Source of the DNA: Varroa destructor
Lineage: Eukaryota; Arthropoda; Arachnida; Mesostigmata; Varroidae
Assembly (NCBI RefSeq): GCF_002443255.2
Contig: NW_019211458.1
Location: 14,875,939 to 14,939,938, forward strand
Direction: 5' to 3'
Length of the DNA stretch: 64,000 nt
Each line of letters begins with the position of its first letter. The stretch's first letter is position 1. The notes beneath the pieces were generated by a model, which searched no databases, was not told the DNA's origin, and saw only the letters and a list, made by a program, of their open reading frames with translations. Shown in pieces: positions 48,801 through 62,244 of this stretch. The position numbers and the translations under genes are program-made.

Positions 48801-51800
48801 TCACTATTGCTTTCTCCTGGGCCGTCAGTGAAGTTAGGTTGAACTGTAGATGCTGTTGTTGTTGCCCAGACGTCCGTAGGCTAGGCGTTTTTTTATTTGT
48901 GTCAAGATCTTCGTTGAAGGGCGATAAGAAGCGCGTATAAAAGTCGAAAGACGGTACAAGGTAACGTATAATTGTACCATATTTAGCTACCACGTTCATT
49001 ATACAGCACTGAAGTAGATATTCCGAAGAGTGGCTGCGTGCACTCAGAATAAAAATGCACGTACTTTCGAGGTCGACCACTGTTATATTTAAAAAGTAGT
49101 GGGTTCAGACAGTTAAAAATCACACTTTTTTGCCTAATTAGCAATTACTAATTAGTCTGCGTTGAAAAAGCTATGCTTTTGTGCGCAAAGCGCAAATAAT
49201 AATAGTCTCTTCGTTTAAATCTCTCCTGTCTACCGTACTTCATAAAAAAAAAGACGCGATGACAGAGACTGCGCAATTAATGGAAATAGTTTTTCTTTGA
49301 ACGCTTTATAACATAAGTCTACAATGCATATATTCTTGTATATAAAGCCCACTGTGAAAATTATTGTTATCGTTCAATGAGTCTTTCCGAATCACGTTGC
49401 ACGTCTTCTTCCATATTGGTCAATTGGAAAAGATCTCGTATTAGTCGCAGGACGTTAATGGCAGTTATACTGCAATGAAATCATATTGAATATCATAGCC
49501 TTGTTTTTCGAACCGTTTCTATTGGCTCTTTTCAAATCTTTGAAACTCTTGTGCCCTGTCTTTCATCAATATTGAGACAATAATAGCCAGAAAAAATCTA
49601 ACAGCGAGTGAAAGCGAGCGTCGTGGATTGGGTCGCACGGCGATGGGTATGAAAAAAACCCAAGGCAAAAGAAAAGAGCCGCCCCTCTTCCTCAATTGGT
49701 GACTTCGGCTCAAGGGTTCGCTTCGGCGGGTCGAAAACATCGGCTAATATCAAGGCCAGGCCGTTTGCTAGCAAGTTTGCCCACTTGCCTTTCTTCAAGC
49801 GAAGAAATAAACCGGTAGTCCCAGTAAAAGAAGCAGCTGTGCTAGCAAAACCTCTACTTTATTTCATTTTCATCCTGAAACGAGAAAGGATCGACAGATG
49901 GGCCTTCGTTCGCTTGCGCCAACGTCCGCTTCATCCGTGTCTGCTGCGTCCGTTCCGTAACTGCTATTCGACGCTATACCCAATCCACGATATATACATT
50001 ACGCCACTTCTTTCCACTTTTGCCGGCAGCTTTCCACAATTTCAGAGATTGCCCCCGCTTCGCACTCCACCCTTGGCCGTTTTGCCTCGCCGTGCACGCC
50101 ACTCGCCTCCGTGCTCCGTTCGCTTCTTTTTCTCAACTCGGAACGGTCTTGAGAGAGACTGGCCAACAAGCCCACATGGCTGGTAGCACCATAGCTTGCA
50201 CCACTACTTTTTCCTCTACCCCCCCCCCACCCCCTACTGCTCGGCAGCTTCCATTGCTCTTGCCGCCCACATAGAAGTATCGGCTCTTTGGTCGAGGGCC
50301 TGCTCAAGGGCCCGCGTTCAGAGTTCGTGTTGACTGGTCCTTGCGGTGCTTGCGTCGGGGTGCCACACCGGTTTGTGAAAAAATATTTGTAGCGAAAAGC
50401 GTAAGCGGCCAATAGCAAGAAGGAGAGTGGGAAAGCGGTCGAGAACAAAAAACGGAGGATCACACAAGGGCATGCTATTTTACGTACAGCGTGGGTGTGT
50501 TCAAGAGCAGCAATGACGGCTTTGTTGGCACGGAAAGAAAAAGGCGCCGGCAAGTGGTAACTCTGCTGCCACGAGAAACAAAGCTTCCAATATTGTCCTT
50601 GTCGTCCCTTTTTCAGTCCCTTTCTGCTACAGCAACCATCGTGGCCATCTCTTAGTCCTCTTCATCGTGAAGCTGTGCAAAAAGAGTTCAATCTGAGAGA
50701 AGTCTGAGCTTTCTCCTTACCTTCTTTCCGTCTTTCTGCCTCTTTCCCCTGTGCTTATGAGTCTGGGGAGGCGATTATTAGAGTCAACATCTGAAGAAGC
50801 AGAATTTAGAAGCGCTGCATTCCTCGAAATTTGCCATGGGTTCACTGTTTCATAGAGTCTATTACCTTCTTTTAGGCGTTCGGCTAAGGGGAATATTTTT
50901 CACAAGCCCTTGCAAAAAACGAAACTCTAAACCAGCAAGAAAATAGAAATTTTGGTGGTAGAGAGAGCGTCCAAGGAGCCGAACGGGAACTTAGACAGAA
51001 CCCAATCAACTAGGAAGGATGAAGCCTATATGAGTCCGAGCAATAAGGCGAGAAGGGATCGATACAGTGAGTCGATAGGCAGACGACTGCATCTGTTTGG
51101 GTTCTCGCTTCTTGCGAAGGAAACAACGGAAGTTTGCGCCGCACAGAGTAACGTAACGCAAGCATAGAGTAACGGAAGGTTCGTCAGAGCTTTCACTGTC
51201 GCGGCTTCTACAACTGATGGGAGACTGATATGGAGAATGCAATTGAAGCACTCCCCCATTTTCCTTTTGTCCTCATCTGTCACATATGCCCCATTCTTTT
51301 TTCTGCTTTCCCTCTCTCATATATTCCCTCGCTCCCTAGAGCCAACTTTGCCCCTTATACATCTAATCCTATATGTATGTATAGGCCAATCCACTTTTAG
51401 TCCGGCGGGGCGGCACATGTCACAGCCGCATAACGTAGACTAGGAAGCTTTGCGTGCTAGAAGAAAGCGCCAGGATCGCTCGTGTACTTTCTCCTTCTCT
51501 CTTCCCCTGTCTTTGAGCACGATAGCGTCAACAAGCGAAACCGACGACCGCCTTCGTTGGCGCATGTGGGTCCAGGATTAGGCCACTGCCGCGGTAACGG
51601 TTACACATCGACGAAGGCCATATGGACCCCATATTATACTCAGGGCAGTAACGAGGTCTACGGCTGCAGGAGTGGAAAGCATAGAGTTAGCAAAGGGAGG
51701 TACCAATACATATTCATACGGGATAATGTGCAGGACATTCATTTGACGACCGTTGGAATTGCTGATGGACGAAGATACAAATATGCTCGGTACTCCTAAC

Positions 51801-54800
51801 GAAGGATACGATGCTGGACTATGCCTGATTGGGATAGTGGAACATGGAGCCAGCGTGGCTGTTGTAACTTCCTCCCTGTGTCTGTCTCTAGCACGTTAAC
51901 ACCTCACAACCTGAAGTACAAAGGTCAAAAATAGAACCATGGGATGTGGATGTGAAAGAAGCTGTGAGTATTAAGTAGTACTTAGCAATGACGAATCTAC
52001 GACGAAGGGAATCGCGCGTCCTATTGTCTGTCCTGCTCCTATCTCGTCCACTGCGTGCAGTATTGTAAAGAGGACGAACAAAAATTCGATCTTGCAGCCT
52101 GTCGAGGCCTTTCAAATAGCCATGCAGATGGATAATGAGAACGAAGAAAGGCAGTCGCAGTGACAACGGCTGCAGGCACCGAAGGTACCGCTATTACTGC
52201 TACTCCAATTGGCCTTATATGATCCTATGCATTCACTCGACGCCGGCTTTTTGACGTATTGGGGATTTTCGCTAGTTTCATATTAGTATAGGGTGAGTGG
52301 CACGAGCGAAACACTTATCTTCGTTTATTGAAGATACTAAGATATTCAAGATACAATCGGGTCGGCGATGGCTGGCCAAATATCAGTATGGCGTTAGTGG
52401 ACAAATATCAAGAGAAGATTACTTTGAATCTCGGAGAATTTGAAAGAGGCAACATCTGTTTGAAGATTAAAAAATTGACAATTTGAAAAAAATGAAGAAC
52501 TGTTATATTGAAAAGTACGATTAGAGCAATATCGATGCTGAGAAACAGAATCATTTTCGATAGCTTATATTACGTGGAACCACTCTTCTCCAAATCAACT
52601 CACGAATCGTATCGAGCACCGGCTGTTTGCTAACTTGTACAAAACATACACTAATCGACATTGTCTGGTATAGGCAATTTTATTTTTTCTAACATACAAA
52701 ATATTAAGACGATTTATAGGCTTTTCGAAAATGCACTCTCCAGGACGAGATTTTGCCTGCTGTCAGAAGAGGGCATCCTTCAATAGGGCAAGCGCAGAAG
52801 AAGTACCACGCGCAACTATTTTCCTCTTTCGAATTCACAAATAATTGCCACAGGCATGTAAGATATAATGACTGTTTTAAATTGTATTAGGATCCGGGAC
52901 GATTAAGACTAGTATCATATTCTAGAATTAAACTGAATATACTCGTTGACCAGCGTTGTCGGTGATTTTTTCACACTACGACCCCAACAGGGCACGTTAC
53001 AAATAGGATAGCAAAAAAAAAAAAAAAACGCCTTAGTAAAATTTTTGCCGCCGCTAACGGACCGTCAGTATTCCTTGAGCTTTGTCCTTCATCCCTGTGA
53101 CGTGGTATACAACTTTTACTGAGCACTGCCGCCTTAGAAGGGGTCTATAATGAATTTATTCAAAAAACCCGAGCGACTGATTGGTGCACTTTGCTCTAAT
53201 TTGATACTAAAGATTCGTTCAGTAAACCAAACTACGCAGTTTGAGCGTTATGGGTCCGCCCAACTTTTCGGACGTCACTTATGTGTACAGACAGATGATC
53301 GATAAATCGACAATGTGCCGGCTAGTAAAACAAGGATAGATTTACTACATTATTAGTTAAATGTGAAAGAGCATATGGCGTATAAGTCTAGTCTAGTCAA
53401 TGAAAGAACTGAGACAAGGCAAGAGCCTCGGAAGTTTCTAAACCAGAGGTCGCGGAGTTTCATTCAGGAAAGCGCAACTTCTAACATTCAATACATGCAC
53501 GAAAGAGTACTTCATCTTAAAGCTTTTTAGACACATCCCTTATGATTAAAAACACTTGCTTTATTATATTATTTAGAATAGGTGAGATGTCTTTCATGTA
53601 AATCCATACCTTCTTTAAACTCAAGTATTTAAAAAATCGATCGATGGAAGCGTCGGTGAATTGTGCTGAGCAATGTAACGCAAGCATCTAAACCTTTGCC
53701 CGTACCCAAGATACTCTACTATCGTGTTTTCAATGACGATGTCTCTGGCTTCGAGAAGCCTCTTAGAAGAATTACAGTAGTTATACTCAACATACCGACA
53801 CATCCCATTTCTAATCAAAAGCTTAATGAGCGAAGTGAGGTTTAGCTAGTTGTTTTGCTTATCTTATAAACCTATTCGCGACATGTCTATTAATTTATCG
53901 TACGACGTATTTACGTTGCATCTATGAATCGTTTCTCAGTTGTCCCTCACTGACGGCCTGTAATTCAGATTGACTGCCTACCGTACTTTGTTAGCTCTAT
54001 GCGTTTATGCTGTTATAGTATGTGGCATTTTAGATTCCTTTATTTTGCCCCGGTCGCTCTGAACTTATGGTCGCCTGTGCTTTATTTGAAGTCAACAATG
54101 AACGGGTTAGAAGCGTCTGTCTCTCAAGTCATTAGGCACGCGCCATTAGCTCCCTTTTTGTCGCAGTTCCTTCTCTCGCTCGTTCATTCGTTTCTCTTCA
54201 GATCTATTACACAGCCTATCAATACAGATGCAGACGATGATTCATGCCTGATTTTATTCATTTTGAAGAGTTTGCGTGCCTCATAAGCGTGGCTGTTTAT
54301 TCGCCAAGTGAAGTTAGCTATCTTCTCTGTATAAACGTGCATACATACATACATACACATACGACTCCATATAGTAAATAGACAGACATGAAACGACTTT
54401 GACCTTTTGTCAGCTCGTTCTGAAAAGTCCAAAAACTCCCTTCTCCTTTTTGAAGACAAGTGCACAACCTGTTTAACACTGATACACTGGTCTTCTGAAT
54501 TTGCTCAACTAACTGCCATCTATTCTGTTACACTGAGCCTTGAGCTTGCTCTGAGGTCGTTCTCGAGTTCTGTTCTCTGTTCACCTAGTTACCATCGCGT
54601 AATCTACTTTAGATTCCATTATTTTGTCAACGACCGTACTTGCTGCTGTAACTGCATATCGATTACACCGTTGCCCGATAGATTATCGCAGACAGCACAC
54701 TCGTTCTCTTGCGCTGTCTGTGTCCATACCCGTCCATGGGTTCATAAAAACAAATCATAATTAGATTACCGACAATGACACCATTGATGGCCTATCATTG

Positions 54801-55001
54801 GCCTTTCGCCAGCTAGACATGCACGGGACGACACTGCAAAGGCACTGCTAAACATGGCCTAACCACGCCGACGGATCGTACTTTACTTTGCACAGCCTTA
54901 ATCTACTTAGGAAGACAGCATGGGACTCTGATCCGGCGAAAACCATCAAATATTACTGATTTTCACCGAAATTTGAGTGTTCTATTTCCATTATATAATA
55001 T
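48801..55001. other. Intergenic DNA between Nkx6 and the GSK3-like gene, left part
   Basis: 48801..51600 is GC-rich in places (49600..50600), with a 184-codon minus frame (49999..50553) that I cannot assign. 51600..55001 is AT-rich with an A16 tract near 53013..53028 and an (ATAC)n repeat at 54340..54357. No gene is recognised. Confidence 0.45.
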
Positions 55002-55101
55002 NNNNNNNNNNNNNNNNNNNNNNNNNNNNNNNNNNNNNNNNNNNNNNNNNNNNNNNNNNNNNNNNNNNNNNNNNNNNNNNNNNNNNNNNNNNNNNNNNNN
55101 N
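55002..55101. other. Assembly gap (100 N)
   Basis: Exactly 100 N, the usual placeholder for a gap of unknown size. TATA-rich sequence on both sides suggests that an AT microsatellite broke the assembly. Confidence 0.98.
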
Positions 55102-57598
55102 ATATAGTGCTATCCAAGCTATCCCACCAAGACATGGCTACTATTGACTGTAAGAGCAGCTAGCGTATTCGACAACTAACTAATGAGGACACGTAGATGT
55201 TGTTACATCAGGACAAAGTGTCTCCTGTCGAACTGGAGTAGTGCTAGAGTAGTAACATCGTTCGAGTAAGGAGCGTTCGCTTTTATGAGCTGTCAATATT
55301 GTGAGGATAATAACAGAGAAGTACATGTATTCTAAAAGGACATGAGCAACGTGCGTTACTGAATTAAAAGTCGTCTAGGATTGAAGAGGAAGGGTAGGCT
55401 CTAAACAAAATAGATGAAAACGATAATGATTTTGTGCGTCTATATATTAAACGCAAAAACATTGATCGCTTCTATTAAGTCTGGCATTCGCGAGAGATAA
55501 CCAGAACTGAAATCAATACAGCATTGCTCTATTCGAGAATATTATGTACGTGTGCGCATCCGAAGTGAATGCTTACCTTTTGGGTCGATTATATGGACCC
55601 CCCATTCTCGCTCGAAAAAAGTACCTCATACGTTCGGCGGATCGAAGATGCCATGTGGATGGCGGGTAGTGTCCTTCAACGATACTTTAGACGTAGGTGG
55701 TGCAGAAGTAGAGTGTTATTTACACGTAGACGTTTTTCAATGAGACGTTTCTTATTCTCAATATTTGGTTTAAAATTAGTTCATAAACGATACTGATCCC
55801 GTAGTCAAAAAACCTAATAGAGAGAACTGCAAATAATTTCGAGCTTCTAAAAAGCTTTCTTTTTGCGAGCTGTGCGAAGGATGCACTCTTGCCGATCTAC
55901 TAGGGATCCGGGTACTATAAGATACCGGGATACTATAAGACACCGGGTCGCATAGTGTCTGCCAATCAAGCGGACCTGGCTATCGCAGTGATCGAGGCAG
56001 GAAAAGATTCGATATTATCCTTTTCAATCAGAGCTATCCAATAGTGTTTTTTTTTTTTATTCTCAATAGCATGAGCCGCTGTCTGAGTTTGTTTCCCTAC
56101 GTGTGAGATGCGCGAAATAAACATTAAGCTGTGATTCGAGGAAATGGAATAAACATTAAGTGGTAAAGAGAAGCTTTTTGGAATATAACCGCAGTGTCAA
56201 AGGATTGGCCATGCAAACGTGCAAGGTATATTCGGCTGGGCCTATTTCGTTCCACGATTCAAGCAATTGCCGAAAGGAACTGGGCCAATTTGATTAGGTG
56301 TAAATAATTGCGTCAAATTTCACAGGCGCATCACTTAACAAAAGGCGGCAAATAGGAAACAGGGGTAGCCGAACGATTACCAATATAATTTATGCTACTT
56401 TGAGACGAAATATTTACCCACCAGTAGACCGGTTGTATTCGAATGGGTTGAACCAGCAATAAACGACGAGATGTTCAGGAGTGTTTGCTGACACAGACAC
56501 ATTGGGTAGAGCGTCGGCGAATTACTGCACGCAGGCTATGCTCCGCGCGAGAGCACAATGTCTACATCATGAAAACTACCCAAACGTGCCTCTCTATTTA
56601 GCTCTTGTAGTTTAACTTAATCGGATTAAGTTAAATGTTAAAGCTGAACAATCTGCTCAATTAAGCAATGAGAGTATTCAGAACAGCACCGTTTTTATCA
56701 ACTGCAACTTTATTATTATTTAATGTAATTCATCTGTCAAGTATTGTCTCATCTACCTCGGCCACCTTACCGAATTAGACACGGGACTTGTTAGAAGCAT
56801 CGTTATATAGCGCATCGGTCGGTGTACCTGCTCGAAGATAGTGATTTAGCTTTTACTTTTAATTCTACTTAAGCCGTGCTTTTTTTCTCTGATCACGTAA
56901 CGTTTGCAGCGGCCAATGCCGAGTGATAACAGCGCGCATGTGCGTCTACCAGGGATAAGTCGTAAGGGTCAAATGTGAACATAGAAAAAGTGAATCAATT
57001 CTTTTTACCAGGACTGATTCTGGAGCCGGAACCCATGAGACACTTGAGGCCGAGGGTCAATCGAAGTACCCAACACCTATTTAAAAATGATTAGGCCGTG
57101 ATATACGAAATAAAAAAAGAACGCCAAACTGTAGATATGTATCATTGTGCGGTGATCACGCTTCGTTCTTACCGCGAGACTAGTTACTATCTAATCCTTC
57201 GAGCGTACTGCAACTGTCTTTACTTCAGTGTCCAGACAAATTTACCTATTCTCGTCTGTTTGCAATTCAGTTATAGTTACACAGCGTGATCTCGGCGATC
57301 TACCATGTGTATGATGGGTATGGTTCAAAATTCAACCTGGTGAATCTGGCGGAGTTGTTGCTGGTTAACAGCGGCTTGTTTCTGCGTCCTATATTTTACT
57401 CTCCCTCGTTCCCTCGTTGCGGAAGTTCGGGCACCTTCGCTTTGACACAGAAGCGTGGCGTGGTGGCGTACGCCCTATGCACACTGTCTGACGAGCTTTT
57501 GTTGTTTCTTTTACAAAGGTGGCCTTCCTGCGTGGCCCCATCCAGGTGTGCATCGGTATACCCAGCGTTGGTAGCTGAGTCCGGGCCGAGGCTGTGTG
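55102..57598. other. 5' flank of the GSK3-like gene
   Basis: AT-rich. It contains a tandem duplication of about 18 nt (55912..55948) and a 25-nt palindrome (56611..56635). Short frames at 55552..55796 are unassigned. The promoter of the kinase gene presumably lies within the last kilobase; I see no clear TATA box. Confidence 0.4.
56611..56635. repeat. 25-nt palindrome
   Basis: TTTAACTTAATC and its exact reverse complement are separated by a single G, about 1 kb upstream of the GSK3-like start codon. Confidence 0.85.
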
Positions 57599-57819
57599 AT
57601 GAGTGAATTTGAGTGTACACCCGTTGAAGTCTGCCGCGAGAAACATAATGGCGAAGAGTGGCACAACGTTACCGTCCGGAAAGCGAAAGATGGAAATAAA
57701 GTAAAACTAATATATAAAGAGGTGGGCGATGTTGGAAAAGGAACATTCGGAACCGTCAGGAAAATCGTGACCCAAGACGGGCAGACGTACGCACTCAAGC
57801 GGCTGGAACATGACCCAAG
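57599..57819 (+). CDS. GSK3-like exon 1 (N-terminus, Gly loop, ATP lysine)
   Basis: 73 codons plus AG, ending before a GTGTTA donor. It carries GKGTFGTV and YALKRL. The start ATG has a G at -3 and follows an in-frame stop 25 nt upstream. Longer minus frames over 57389..57798 are shadows. Confidence 0.85.
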
Positions 57820-60800
57820 GTGTTAGGCATAGATAGTGATGAACATGTTAACTGTATGTATATGTTCATATAATAATGGTATGTGTTATTATTACGATGA
57901 TGATTATTATTACTATTATGTCGCTAGGTGCATAAAGGTTGAGGGCTGCTGAAGAGGAACTTGATGTACGCTTGATCACGCTCGCCGAATACTTCTCATT
58001 TCCAATTGTCGTATAACCATTGCTTGCCAGCACAAAATGCGGATTTCGAAGAAATTTCGAAAATTTCGAAATTTCGAAGACTATGAAAAATCAAAATTTT
58101 TCATAGTCATGGTGTGCCAAAGTAAAGCCTATACATCACGTCAATGAATTTTCCAAATACTGCTATAGTATGGTCTTTGAAGATAAGATAATGGTATTTA
58201 GAAAAAAAGTCGTCCACACAAGAGACATTTAAAATACCTAGACATTTGTACAAGACCCAAGGTAGCGTCGTCTTTGTTCCTTTAGCGAATCGAAGCACTA
58301 CTTTTGGGCTAGTTTAGTAGTTCGAGTAAAAGTTATCGTCATACTTGACCAGTGTCTTAAACGACGCTTCTTACCGAAATCAGTCATATCAGGCAGAGAG
58401 GAACCAGCATAGAGGATCAATGAAATAATGAAATTATATGGTTCAGACTTGCAGTTGACGCGACATCACAAATCGTGTAGAAAAATAGGCCGGTGAAGGC
58501 TAGAAAGGCGGTCTTTCGTAGAACATAAGAAAAGTCCTATTAGGACTATTTTTTCGAACTATTTGGCTGTTTAGTGAAGGGCATGCACGGTCATAGATAT
58601 CAGGCGTTAACTGCCACATAATCTTTAAGTCTATACATAGTTTTCTTTTCGGCTGAATAAATCGGTACCGTTAGCTTAGCTAACTACAAGGAAATGTGGG
58701 AACGTTTAGTTATGACATGTTGTGTCAGCGGGCCACTATAAAGAGGAAAGGCGATTGGACAAAGAAACGTCCTATTTAAATAATTTTAACGCTAAATGAC
58801 ATCGTGCGCCAGTTGCCTCTTCTACCGGCGCTGCTGATAGCGACAAGCAGCAAGTACAAGAGATTCCCTAAGTAATTGATTATATCATAAAGCGTATCGT
58901 GTTATTGTTCATATATAAAATCAATGTTTTCATTAAATATTATTGTACTCCGTATTATATTATTATTATTATTATAGAGATAATAAACAGTGTGCTCCAA
59001 TGATGAAATTAAATCGAAATAGTACAAGCTATTTAATTTGCCACAACAAAAAAAATTCTTAAGAAAATTTTATCTAGCTTTTAATTTAAGCGTACTTTAC
59101 GTACTGGCTTCTTATTCATCAAAGTTAATCTGCTAGCTCGTGTTTCGATACATCTACATGCCTAACTATTTATTAATTCAACCACAATAACACCTCCTTT
59201 CAGATTCAAAAATCGAGAAGTTGCGATAATGCGAGAGTTGGACCACACTAATTGTTGCCGTCTATTTTATTACTACTCGGAAAAAACGGAGGCCGGAAAA
59301 CCAGAAATGAGTATTAATCTCGTTATGGAATATGTGTCCGATACACTCTCTGCAATCGTAAGCCGAAGTCGGAAGCAGAGCGAAGACATCAATCACTTCT
59401 TGATTCAGCTCTATCTTTATCAGCTACTTCGGGGCACGGCCTATATGCACTCCAAAAAAATTGCCCACAGGTACCAAATAAGAGCTTTACAAACTCGTTC
59501 ATATGTAAGACGTTTTCTGTATTGCTTCTCTGTAGGACGCGTAGACGACCGGCAGATGTATTTCAAACTCTCGGCAGACACAATGAGCGCAGATTTTCGA
59601 AATAATTCCCTGTTATATGATAAACTGTTACAAACGAATCTGGCGGACTTTTGCACTACGCGCCGGTAATATAACAGGTTTGGCTTCTAGGAACTTGTGA
59701 ATAAAGACAAATCGAGTTTATCCCAGGAAAAACGAGTTGGCGCCAAACTTTTCAAAAATCAGTCCAGTTTCTGTTGCCTGGAAATCATAGCACTACGGAA
59801 ATTTACCGAAGACTGGTGGCGACACTAAGCAAAAAGCGAATGCGCAGCGCGTAAATGTAAGCGTTTCAAGAACGGAAACTGGAGTGTTGAAGACCAGCCA
59901 GGAGGTAACCAAGTGTCGGGACCCGAAGGACAAGGATGTATGGCCTTATATGGAGTGTGCTTTTCGAGGAAGCCTAAAGGTTTTGCCAACCAAAACTGGC
60001 ATTTCACAAGTAACGTGTTGTAGAATTATAACCCAAACACTGAAAATGCGGGAACTGATTAAGAAATTGGTCCCCCGTGAATTGGTTCCAGGCCATACAA
60101 TGTACAGTCGCCAAAGGAAGAGGCATAGTTCGATCTCTACCGTTGGCCGGAAAGGAATCGACCAAGAGAATGACGTCGTCCTGGAGAGATCGAGTTCAGT
60201 GCCAGCGTCGAGTAGTTCGGGCGGAAGATGATGGTAGTAGCGGACACTAATAACCTTTGCCACTGAGATACTGCGCCGAAAATGAAACAATCAATGCAGA
60301 TCGCTATTTCGACTTCTTTAAGAGTCTCATGGGTCGTTGGCACAGCAATCGAAAGCACGCGATCTGGTTGCTTGATCACAATGCCAAACCTCCATTACGT
60401 CCTAGAGCGAAGAGATATCCAACGCCGGTTTCAATCCGCTTATTTCCCCGATCTAACTTCGCCTAATTATGAAGCCTTCCATGCTCTCAAAAAAAGGGCA
60501 ACTGGCGGGCAAACTTATCTCACTATCGATTTCATCCGAAAAGCCATTTATAGAGAAATTAGACTTGAAAGCGCGAATGGTAGGTATATGGCTGTCCAGA
60601 AGCTATCTGAGCGCTATAAAAAGCAAAGGAGGGCGCCTGTAGCACGCGTGATAAAAAGTCCTTGATCTGGGTTTAAAAGTTATTAAATTTCAAATTAAGG
60701 TTCATCGAATTTGCACGTAACAGCTTAATACTTTCGAATCTATGTTATAAATTGCCATCAGCGTGATTTTCCTATGCTCTAGAGTTTGTTCAGATACAGA

Positions 60801-62143
60801 GAATCGTTATGCATAGCACCCACGATTTATAGACGGATCTTTATACTATAGTAACCAAGCTCTCGAGATGGCTCAGTAGAAGCGTTAACACACTTCTGTT
60901 ACTTTGCTAAGTACTTGTCATGCGCTTTCTAGATGTCATATATCTAAGGGTCCTTAATCTACCTGTTACAGGAAATAATACATTAAAAAAATACATCCAA
61001 CGTAAAAAAACAATCAATTTACTTTATTTCCTTTCTGTTTTGCTTAATCTACAAGCAATAATTGACCTATACTTCTTAACGTCTTTAGGGACATCAAGCC
61101 CCAAAACATTCTTATTGAAAACAAGACAGCGTTGTTGAAGATCTGCGACTTCGGTTCCGCAAAGCGGCTCACTGAGGGCGAGCCCAATGTAGCATATATT
61201 TGCTCGAGATTCTATCGTGCGCCTGAATTGATTCTCGGTAATACCCACTATGACGTTTCCGTTGATACCTGGGCAATTGGCTGTGTCTTTGCTGAAATGT
61301 TTCTACTAAAGCCGATATTTGTCGGTGACTCAAGCATCGATCAGTTGACGGAGATCATCCGTGTTCTCGGTACGCCTACACCTGAACAAATGGACAAGCT
61401 ACATCCGAAATTTCCAAAAACATTGAAAAAACGAGATCCGGTGCCCCTTATTAAAGCATTAAAGGTAACGTCACTAAACACGATAGCTATGAAGAAATTG
61501 TTGTATGTAGCTACTTTAGTACAATAGAGTGCGCATACCCTCAAAGCTGATCTGCACAGAAAGTATTTAGGCTGGTCTTTACGTACGACAAGCATGCGTC
61601 TGTGTCGGTGGGGAAGTATAACACGCGATAGTGCCAACGAACGAATTTCGAACACGGTACACTTTGTAAACGTGTCATGTTAATGTTACTCGATTTCAGA
61701 ATAAGCCTTCAACAAAGGCCATTCGCCTGCTTACCAAAATGTTGCAGTACATGCCGGACACGCGAATCCGTTGTTGGGAAGCTCTGGCTGAACCATTTTT
61801 CGACGATCTGCGGCGGTCAAGCGCACGGCTGCCTGACAACAAACCATTGCCACCGCTGTTCGACTTCACCAGCCGCGAGCTCGAACAGAACCCCGTCCTC
61901 AATCAGCTTCTCATTCCAAGCGAGACGACGGAGAGCTCTCAGCAGGTGAGTGGGTGTGAAAAAAGCACGCAGCACGACGATACGTATGCCGATGTTCGTT
62001 TATTCGAGCTAGCGATACCTTCGAGGCGCGCAGGCGCGCACAAATTAGACCCACATCAGTAGAATACGACTGAATTCTTCGGGAAACAGAAGTGGCCGTA
62101 CTGAGGGCGAAATCGAAGCAACTGAGAGAGACAGCGAGATATA

Positions 62144-62201
<58 letters not shown>

Positions 62202-62202
62202 G

Positions 62203-62244
<42 letters not shown>

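Noticed and set aside
49999..50553. 184-codon minus-strand frame
   Set aside because: No family features; low-complexity Gly/Arg/Ser content in a GC-rich patch with several frames open.
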